DNA of 64,000 bases. Origin: Hygrocybe punicea. Lineage: Eukaryota > Basidiomycota > Agaricomycetes > Agaricales > Hygrophoraceae. Positions 56,579-64,000 of this stretch are shown here, piece after piece. The translations under genes and the position numbers were made by a program. The DNA lies in the NCBI GenBank assembly GCA_963556145.1, contig OY744467.1, positions 5,208,001-5,272,000 of the forward strand, read 5' to 3'. Position 1 is the stretch's first letter; each line of letters begins with the position of its first letter. The notes below the pieces were generated by a model. The model saw only the letters and a program-made list of their open reading frames with translations. It was not told the origin of the DNA and did no database searches.

Positions 56579-57679
56579 ATGTCATTGATGAACATATGCT
56601 GGTACAGATTGCCCTTGAGGTCCAAACTCATTCACACATATCTTGCAGGTGCATGCAACACTTTTCTTCTGATATTCAGACTATGCTTTTTATGAAGCAC
56701 TTCATAGGATCTGCATACTCACTCGGTTGGTCCTTAGTTTCGGTGCCATTGATGACGGAAAAAGCTACTCAGATAGTGATGTGCAGGGGGGTCTGGGGGG
56801 AACAACGAGAGGAGAGGCGGGGACTTGGACAATTATTTGAGGGGTGCACATAGCCTAGTTGATGGCATGCAACTTACACAGGGCAGATTCATGTAAATGT
56901 AGGGTAATGAAGACCAGAACATTCTTGTATTTGCTAGATTACGACAGGCAGCATTGGTGAATATCCGTGTGAGGCAAGAGATGTACAGTAACTAAGGCAG
57001 TGAATGATGTGTGGTAAACTTTGATTGAGTATGGTGTCGCGTGCATTCTGAGTAACCTAATCTGGCCAATCTACACCAAACCTCCGGCAAGTCCACCTGT
57101 TTCACGTTGGCCACATCGCACCTATGCGGGCCCAAAACGCAGTGAGTAGTGGTAGCAAAGGCTATTTGTAATCTTAGTTGACAACACTGTTAAGATGATG
57201 GCGAGAGGAGTGGGTGCAGCCATAGTGTGTTTTACTCTAAGTAGGAGAGACTGTAGGGGGGTGGCAGAAACTGTATAGGGAAGGGAACAAGAGAGGGGAA
57301 CTTTGGAACTTAGCATGCTGTTACTTTGTGAAAATTGATTATATTCTTCTTAATAAATTTGATAAAATCACCAAATTATTTGAGTGTGTCAACCATGTAA
57401 AAAAATAACATGAGGTCTTCTGCCAACATTAGTCAATCAAATGAGTCCTTGTTCAAATATTTCAAATATTTCATTTTAGGTATTTAATTTAATTTAATTT
57501 CTTGAGGCAGATGTACATCTATAATAGAAACGCCAGCAGGGCTGATCTGCTCTAAAATGTGACACAATGCACCTTGTTATCAATATATATATATATATAT
57601 TATTATTTTTCTGCCACTTGTAGAATTCAAGGTTGGCACAGGAGATGGATGAGGATTTTTTGTGAGCAAATATTATGGA
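56579..57679. other. Unannotated stretch with a relic of a MITE
   Basis: No gene supported. TAGTGATGTGCAGGGG at about 56777 resembles a hAT-type end, without a partner. GTCTTCTGCCAACATTAGTC near 57415 matches the inside of the 48196-48371 MITE. An (AT)n run lies at 57582-57603. Confidence 0.45.
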
Positions 57680-58200
57680 GATATCTAGTCAAATTTTGAA
57701 ACTATTTGTGTTGTTATCTTACCTGTGAAAATATTCCAGAAAATAATGTTATCCAAAAGCAGTATTCATACAGAAAATAGTGCATACAGAAAATAAAATT
57801 ATTCAGGCTTTTATTGTTTTCATTCTGTACATGTATTCAGAAATGATACAAATTTTTAGGATTTCTGCACAGATATCTGTGGATCTTATTGTCAGGCAGA
57901 TCTTCAAGATATTTGGTCTCGAGATAATTCAGGCACAAGCCAGGTCCTGATTATCTGGAGACCAAATAGTCTAAAATTCTGCCCTCACAATAAACCACAG
58001 ATATTGATTCAGAAATCCTAAAAATTTGTGTCATTTTCTCTTTTCTGAATACATGTATGCAATAATAAAAGCCTGAATAATTTTGTTTTCTGTATGCACT
58101 ATTTTCTGTACAAATACTGCTCTTGGATAACATCATTTTTTGGAATATTTTCACAGGTAAGATAACAACACAAATAGTTTCAAAATTTGACTGGATATAG
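57680..58200. mobile_element. ~520-bp fold-back element truncated at the Crypton boundary
   Basis: Arms of about 250 bp around a centre near 57945 are near reverse complements (TTGAAACTATTTGTGTTGTT against AACAACACAAATAGTTTCAA). The right arm stops matching at about 58199, right where the Crypton begins; the left arm continues. No coding capacity. Confidence 0.65.
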
Positions 58201-59316
58201 AGTATACGCTGGGGTCGGCCCAGGCCCCGGTTACCTTGCCGGTAACCCCTCGTTGCGGTAGCCGGGGGTCACCAGCGCAAAACACGCCATACACAGGTGT
58301 AAGCAACGGCAGCCGCGTGGAGATTGGAAATATTCAAACTCCGCCGCCATTCAACCTGTCAGCGCAAACCTTCGTGTTCGCATCGTTGCCCCCCCGCCGT
58401 CGCCTCTCAACGTCTCCCCCTCGCTCGTGCAACACACAAGCAGCATGATGCGCCAGTGAGCTGCTGGCCAGCGTTGATGCCATTTCAGTACACTACAGCC
58501 CTCTAATACACCGGCCTGAGCCCCCCCCCTCTCTCACATCTTTCAAGTTTCAACATTTGCCCCCCCCCCACCCCCCTTTCACCCTTGCAGCGCATCGGCA
58601 CCCCCTTGGATCTGAGTGATCGCATCTCCAACCAGGTCCCTGTATCCGCCAACACCTTCCGAGCAGCATCGTTGGCCGAAATTGATCCACTTTTGGCCAC
58701 GCGGAACGCACCTCTCAATCGGTGAGTGTCCCCTTCCACATTCCGGCCCTTTTTTTGACGGTAAAAAATGGTTTGCCACCTTTCTTCACCCAGCCGCATC
58801 GTTGACTGAGTTCATTGTGTCCATTCGGGGAACCTGCCCTTCGCGGAACGCATCACTCAATCGGTGAGTGTCCCGTTTCGACATCAAGCCGCCATCCGGC
58901 CCTTTTTTGACGGTAAAAAATCACCTTTAAAAAGATGGCCAGTGGCCCCCCTCACACGTCCCTCCCAGCCTCTCTGCCCCATGCCCGCTTCCAGTGAAGC
59001 TACGACTTGCCATTATCAAAGTTCGCAAGCCGTTGCCTTCATTTCTTGCGGTGGTTGCTGACTCCTCCCTTTTTCAGCACTTTCTGGCTGCTACTTGTTT
59101 TTCCACCTGGAACTACACCCCCTCCCTCTCGACATTACCTCGGCCCACTTCACAGCCGACGCTCACTGCTCCCTGCTCACGTTTGGCTGTTTGTTGAGGC
59201 TCCCGTATCATTTGTTCGTTTTATTCATTTGATTCACCTCTTTGTTTTTTTAAATCTCACCTTTCTCACCCAGCCGCATCGTTGACCGAGTCGTAGTGTC
59301 AATTCGGGGAATCTCA

Positions 59317-62300
59317 ATGCTAGCTGACGCCTCTAAGCCACCACAAGTCCCCGTATGGTGTCCACCATCACCCCTCGTGCATAAACGGCGCCGTCTTGAT
59401 GCCCCGATAGGCCAAGATGGTGTTAGAGACACCATTGACCTGTTCTCGCCTTCACCAATCCCGTTACCGCCTATTTTGGATGACAGCCCCATGGAGGCAC
59501 CTAAGACCAGTACACCGAGACCTGCCCAATCACATCATGAAGCGGTGGCATGTCTCGCTTCCAACATCTCACCGCGCACACAGCGGTCAATGGACATCCT
59601 TGAGAATGATTCTCACCGCCTGCGCCTCGAGATGGTTCAGCAGGAGCAGAATGGAAAACAGACGAAGAAGACCTACGATAGACACCTCAAAAGCTACCAG
59701 GATTGGTGGGAGCATACGCAAGCGGAGATTGCTGCTGAGGACTCCACGCGAGTCCCTATACCCGCTTTTCCTGTCACAGCTACAAAAGTCACACTCTTCC
59801 TCCAACATGAATCCACACGAGCAAAAGTAGGCATGCACCCACCACACTTGTGCTAGGACTGAATTTTTTTTTGCCACCGAGCGAAAGCGTGGCAGTGATG
59901 AGACAATTGCCAGTTCCTCGGTTGGTGTATCGCACATCAAGGGAGTCGTGTCGGCACTCGAATTCCATCGGTTTCATCATCAGCATGAATACAAGAGTGA
60001 CGAATCGGCTCAGATCAGCTTGTGCACAGACAGTCGCATCACAGCATTTGAGAAGGCTGTGCAGCACAATGAGCCCAAGCGTGCTGATGAGGCTCAGATC
60101 CTCAAGGCAGCAGGGAGCTCGTCTGGTTCGTGCTCTTGGACTCGCAAGGATTTCAGTCACTGACGTGCGTGCACTTGCAGACACGTACACTATCGATGAG
60201 CTCAAAAACTGCTCAATCTGGTGCCTTACCAGCAAAGCCAGTAGTGCCAAGCACCTATTCATTGCTACCCGGGACCGTGCGATGATGCTGCTATCAAGTC
60301 AGACAGCGTTTCGGGGTGAGAGTGCCCGGATGCTGCTCTGGTCGGACCTTTTCCAGACCAGCATCCCGTTTGATGAAATTGCACCTGGTTGCCGTGTCCT
60401 GGTGAGTCTCACCTCTGTATTCTCTTCCAGCTGAGAAGATGACCCCGTCATGTTCACTCAGGCTTTGGCGGCACTGGCCGATAATGCAAAGCACAACCAA
60501 ACCGGGCGAGTAGATGAGCACGGTGCCCTCCGTCACCGTGTAACTGAGCTCTGTGGGGTTGGCGCATTGGCGCTCCTCTTCTTCACGCATTTTCATGTTC
60601 TTTGCAAACCTGTTCCCGAATTTGCCCCAAAATTTGATGTGCCCCAGTGTGGGCAATATGGGGAGCGCTTGTGGTATCAGTACCATGTCTTTTGGCCCAC
60701 GTGAAAGTCTCCATCGTCCCGCTTGACCTATGAGAGTGAGTGCTTGTTTAAATGATGCAGTGACACATGATTTACTGTCCTTCACAGACCATCATGACCG
60801 TGTCAACACCATCCACACTGCCGTTGGTATCTCCATCTCAAAATCCACACATGCTACCCGTCCCTTTTCGGCGCAGACTGCCCGTGTGCATGGTGCCAGC
60901 ATTGATGGCACCAAAGCGCTTGGTGGATGGAGTGATAGCACAGGGTCCTTCCGCCCATGCTATGATCGAGCCCTACCTGTTGATGCGATGCTTGGTGCGG
61001 CTATGTTCAATGCACGCAAGCCTGAGTCCTTCCGCCTCCTTCGTGATGCTCTCGGTGAGTTATTTCATTGGCTTGCTAAGCTTCTGGGTACTGACATGTC
61101 GGCTGCCAACCAGAACCCCCCGAAACTCTCACGAAGGAGATCTTTCCATGGGTTGAGCAGGAGCAAGCTGCCCTGGAGGCTCGGTCTGCCGCAAACCCGA
61201 GTGCCCGAGACTACGCTCTCAAAAATTTCCTCAGCTTACTCCTGTGGTTCCGTCGAGTCATCTTGCAGGACATGGCCATCCTGTCGTTGTCATATCCAAC
61301 AGCACCTATCTTACAATATGCACCGTTCAACAACCCTACCTTCGTTTCCTTCGCGCACAGCTCCAGCGCAGTCATCACAAGCGCTGAGGAAAGTGCTCGT
61401 GTTGCTTTGGAGAACCTGCCTGACAAGTATGCCCATACCTTTCGAGGCCTTGTCCAAGGTGCCACACTGGAGCAACAGCGTGCTTCAGCCCAGTTTGCCA
61501 CGCAGCTGGAATCCTTGACCCGGTCTGTTGAAGCAATCAAGGCATTGCTTGATATGCAAATGAGTTCAAAGAAGTCACGGCATCGTGCAGGAAAAACCGG
61601 TGAGCTGACACTTCACTTTGGGCCTCGTCTGCCAGCGGTTTATTAACAAATGCTTCAGTCCTCTCCCCTCCGGTGTTGCAGGCTTCGGCCGAACCACCAC
61701 AAAGCTTGCCGGCTGCCATCACCAACCCACCACCTCCACCGCTGCCTCCAGGCCAATTGCCTACGTTAACAATCAACATCACAAACTCACCATATGGACT
61801 CAACATCTCTCCCCTGCTACCGTCAGCCCTAGCTGCTCCACCCCTCAGTGCCCCTCAACAGGCCCCAGCTGGCCGCTCCTCACCCCCCATGCCTCTCTCA
61901 CCCATGCCACCTTTCAGCAATGACCACATTGCTGATTTGCAATGTACTAGGTGGAATGATCTTGTCAAAGCCTACCCGGAGTCCTCCCTGCACAAACACA
62001 GCTGGGAGTGGCGGGCAGAGGACTGGCTACCACACTACATATATCCCGAGGTCACGAGCATTTCCACAATCTGGGAGGAGTGGACCAATGGCGTCGATGG
62101 CTATCTCTCGACATGCCAGCTCGAGGAGCGGTGGGGAGCAAAATGGAGGCAGAATCTTCCCAACCTGAAGACACCTCATGCCCGCCGCAAGAAGGTGATA
62201 CAGCTGGTCCAGGAGCTGTCAAGCCGACACCGCTGGGACACCAAGCTTGCTCTCCGCTTCCTGCGTGAGAAGTATGAGCCCAACTTTTCTGCTCAGAAGT

Positions 62301-62374
62301 TCTGTGAATACTTACAAAAGAAAAATGGGACAGGGTGGCAGGATGTAATGGCCGCCGCTGGAGCATACACTTAA
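59317..62374 (+). pseudogene. Crypton tyrosine recombinase with GCR1_C domain, ~905 codons, one in-frame TGA
   Basis: This enzyme would cut and rejoin DNA through a Tyr-3'-phosphate without a DDE core. Exons: 59317-59826, 59882-60125, 60181-60401, 60462-60735, 60788-61054, 61114-61599 and 61659-62374, total 2,718 nt in one frame. The N-terminal half (TKKTYDRHLKSYQDWW) looks like a core-binding domain. Catalytic set: Arg in TAFRGESARM (about 60310), His-x-x-Arg in STHATRPF (about 60845), Tyr in CYDRALP (about 60960). A Pro-rich linker (61690-61910) follows. The C-terminal GCR1_C-like domain is YPEVTSISTIWEEWTNGVDG ... EERWGAKWRQN ... RRKKVIQLV. TGA at 60702-60704 falls between HVFWPT and KSPSSRL and is the only lesion seen. 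This makes the copy dead but recent. Confidence 0.85.
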
Positions 62375-62723
62375 GAAAAACATGCCTAACTAGCAAATTT
62401 CTTCCTCTTAAGTATCGTATAATGAATACATATGGCATTCGAGAGTTAAAGCTTCTGAAGGATGAGTGTTGAAGAATTTATTGTAATTGTTCCTTAGGAG
62501 AAGCCGTTCCTTCCATTTTTAAGCCACAGAAAGCTTTGCCCACCCAAAGCAATTCTTGTTTGTGTCCCACTCCCAGGTGATTGCATTTGCATTTACAGTG
62601 AAATCCTCAATATACAGAGTTGAAGTCTCAAGGTAACCGGCCCATTTGCGCAAGCGTGAGAACATGCTTATGTCATCGGTAAACGGCAGTAAACCAGTGG
62701 CCACCAGACCTTTTATACATAAG
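62375..62723. other. Crypton 3' region with a minus-strand open segment
   Basis: On the minus strand 62519-62723 reads openly: LVATGLLPFTDDISMFSRL, then KWAGYLETSTLYIEDFTVN and WEWDTNKNCFGWAKLSVA before a stop. It has a normal-looking residue mix, but no family is recognised and no start codon lies nearby. It might be the last exon of a gene into which the Crypton landed. Confidence 0.3.
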
Positions 62724-63530
62724 GTATACCCTGGGGTACCGGCTGGGCCTGGGCACCTCGATGGTGACCTTCGGCTAACAATAGAAGCGTCACCACCCCA
62801 ATACACGGCCGTTGCCAGGCGGATTGCCTGAACGGGCACGGCTGGGCCCAAATTCCCAAAGATCAAGATCAGGATCTCTTGCCCGAAAGTTCGGCTCTCC
62901 CCCCATCCAAACCTTCGTCTTGTTGTCAAACCTTCGTCTCGTTGTTGTTCCCTTCTCCCCCCAATCTCCCTTGTGCCTCTCCCTCACTCCCTGCTCGTCG
63001 CGAGCACTGGCTACTCCCCCCTCTGTACTTTACTTATCCCCATAATAGGTTTCCTTTCCCTCCCCTCTCCCATCCTCACCACTTTCCCGGTTTGGCCCCT
63101 TCTGAGCAAGGCACATTGCCCTCCCTCGCGCTATCACATTCCCACCACCTCTCTGTGCCCTTAATATCAAGCTAGAGTCCCCCCTCTAGCTCTTGGTGAG
63201 TCCCTACACTTTGCTTTTCCCCCTCGCTGCTGTGCTCATGTCTCTTTCACTCTCAGCCCTTCTTCCCCTTCCCTGCCTTGTTGCACCCTGTCATCTGAGC
63301 CAGCCCTTGGCCCCAAGCCATGCTCAAACCCCCTCCACCCTCACCAACATTCAAAACTTCCCTGAGCACGTCTGCATTCCGTTGAGGTAAGTTTTTCATT
63401 CAAATTTTTTATTTTTTATTTTTTATTTTATTTTTTATTTCATTTTTTCTTTCTTCCCTTCGCTGTTGGGGGAGGGTCTTTTGGATGATCCAGAGACCCT
63501 TCCTTTTTGTTCTTCCTGCCTGGTTTGCTG

Positions 63531-63776
63531 GGAGGTGGTCGACCTTTTCGCCAACCACTTCGGTGGTCTTCGAGTGGAATAACTGTACCATCTCCGTGGT
63601 AGCAGATCGTTCATGGGGGTTTTTTTTGTTTAAAAAAAATTATATTTAATACAGGAGGTGGTCGACCTTTTCGCCAACCACTTCGGTGGTCTTCGAGCGG
63701 AATAACTGTATCATCTCCGTGGTAGCAGAGCGTTCACGGGCTTTTTTTTGTTTAAAAAAATTTTAATATGGGGGTT
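63531..63776. repeat. Two tandem copies of a 123-bp unit
   Basis: GGAGGTGGTCGACCTTTTCG begins at 63531 and again at 63654. The copies differ at a few sites, mostly transitions. Each contains ACCACTTCGGTGGT (a small hairpin) and ends in poly-T then TTTAAAAAAA. Located in the leader upstream of the ATG at 63869. Confidence 0.8.
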
Positions 63777-63868
63777 TTTCACCTTTCCTCCCCTTCTCTT
63801 CGCCTCTGTTTTGCTGACACACTCTCCTCACCCCCGGAACCCATTCCAGCACCCTAAAACGTGTCACC

Positions 63869-64000
63869 ATGTCCGAGAACATTGCCCCCGGCTTGGACCC
63901 CTCTCCACCCCCAATCAGCAAGCGTCACTGCCTCACTTCCCACCGTGAGGGTAGCCCCGATGGTGCCACCACTAAGGATCTTGCTTTTTTGTCAGGAGGG
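63869..64000 (+). CDS. N-terminus of an unknown protein, cut by the window end
   Basis: ATG at 63869, context CACCATG. The 44 residues visible (MSENIAPGLDPSPPPISKRH and on) have no diagnostic motif. The Pro/Ser-rich start before a KR pair resembles the beginning of the Crypton recombinase at 59317, and its position after a CT-rich leader is the same, so it may be a second recombinase. Partial. Confidence 0.4.
   Translation, partial: MSENIAPGLDPSPPPISKRHCLTSHREGSPDGATTKDLAFLSGG

Larger units (their letters stand above)
58203..62723 (+). mobile_element. Crypton (tyrosine-recombinase DNA transposon), ~4.5 kb
   Basis: It contains a tyrosine recombinase with a GCR1_C-type DNA-binding tail, as in fungal Cryptons. 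It has no terminal inverted repeats. The left edge TATACGCTGGGGT (58203) and a similar TATACCCTGGGGT at 62724 mark either its two ends (Cryptons leave short direct repeats) or the start of a second copy. The left edge coincides with the truncation of a fold-back arm. A CT-rich leader (58370-59316) with internally duplicated segments precedes the gene. Confidence 0.7.
62724..64000 (+). mobile_element. Probable 5' part of a second Crypton-like element (runs off the window)
   Basis: It begins TATACCCTGGGGTACCGGC, like the edge at 58203. It has the same layout: GC-rich start, AAACCTTCGTCTTG, a long CT-rich leader (62890-63400), then a start codon at 63869. The similarity is partial, and a window beyond 64000 is needed. 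Confidence 0.45.

Noticed and set aside
53050..57400. CACTA-type terminal repeats around the Tnp2-like gene
   Set aside because: TAGTG/CACTA pentamers occur by chance. No matched pair with a 3-bp duplication was found, so no element boundaries are claimed.
1..64000. CRISPR arrays, rRNA or tRNA genes, bacterial-type operons
   Set aside because: None seen. Direct repeats here are transposon ends, LTRs or diverged tandem units. The tRNA-like match is only the Copia primer site.

Overview
The window is a repeat-rich stretch of a fungal nuclear genome. It is most likely from a mushroom-forming basidiomycete (Agaricomycete). Host genes have many 45-60 bp introns with GTRNGT-type donors and CTAAC/CTGAC-like branch sites. 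The gene and transposon families also fit: tandem TPR plus CHAT, BED-finger hAT, CACTA/Tnp2-like, Helitron, Ty1/copia and Crypton tyrosine recombinase. There are no bacterial operons, phage genes or CRISPR arrays, and I saw no rRNA or tRNA gene.

Layout. 1-2.2 kb: degenerate ~170-bp tandem repeat split by a MITE. 2.3-5.7 kb (-): TPR-CHAT gene. 6-7.1 kb: two MITEs. 7.5-14.7 kb: two adjacent fold-back elements. The first is split by a 5,500-bp Tc1/mariner transposon that carries both its transposase and a 595-codon zinc-cluster gene, and that transposon is itself split by a hAT-like element. 15.4-21.1 kb: decayed hAT transposase gene split by a 2.7-kb hAT-like element that holds an Hsp70 gene piece and a solo LTR. 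21.1-33.2 kb: decayed Helitron (Rep, helicase and companion gene) with an internally deleted Copia element near its 3' end. 33.3-40.6 kb: the only host-gene island, with a Mediator MED1-like gene, secreted RNase T2, ribosomal protein uL11 and a PHO80-like cyclin. 41.3-48.4 kb: a MITE split by a 6.4-kb LTR element with 1,671-bp LTRs and no recognisable gag-pol. 49.2-56.6 kb: an unknown gene broken by a solo LTR, convergent with a CACTA/Tnp2-like transposase whose 3' end is split by another hAT-like element. 57.7-64 kb: a fold-back element, a nearly complete Crypton, and what looks like the start of a second one.

How it fits together. Nearly every insertion can be ordered by nesting and target-site duplications: TA for Tc1/mariner and its MITEs, 8 bp for hAT-like elements, 5 bp for Copia and the large-LTR element, CCGG for the solo LTR, and A|T for the Helitron. 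The four island genes look intact, while coding sequences inside transposons are mostly broken. The in-frame stops I could place are all TGA, and the differences between the two Copia LTRs are CpG transitions plus one indel. Both fit methyl-cytosine decay.

The most unusual items are the Tc1/mariner element with a passenger zinc-cluster gene, a set of hAT-like elements whose ends carry different subterminal motif arrays around a similar core, the Helitron companion protein, and the Crypton. Everything was read by eye. Splice sites and family names are inferences unless stated otherwise.
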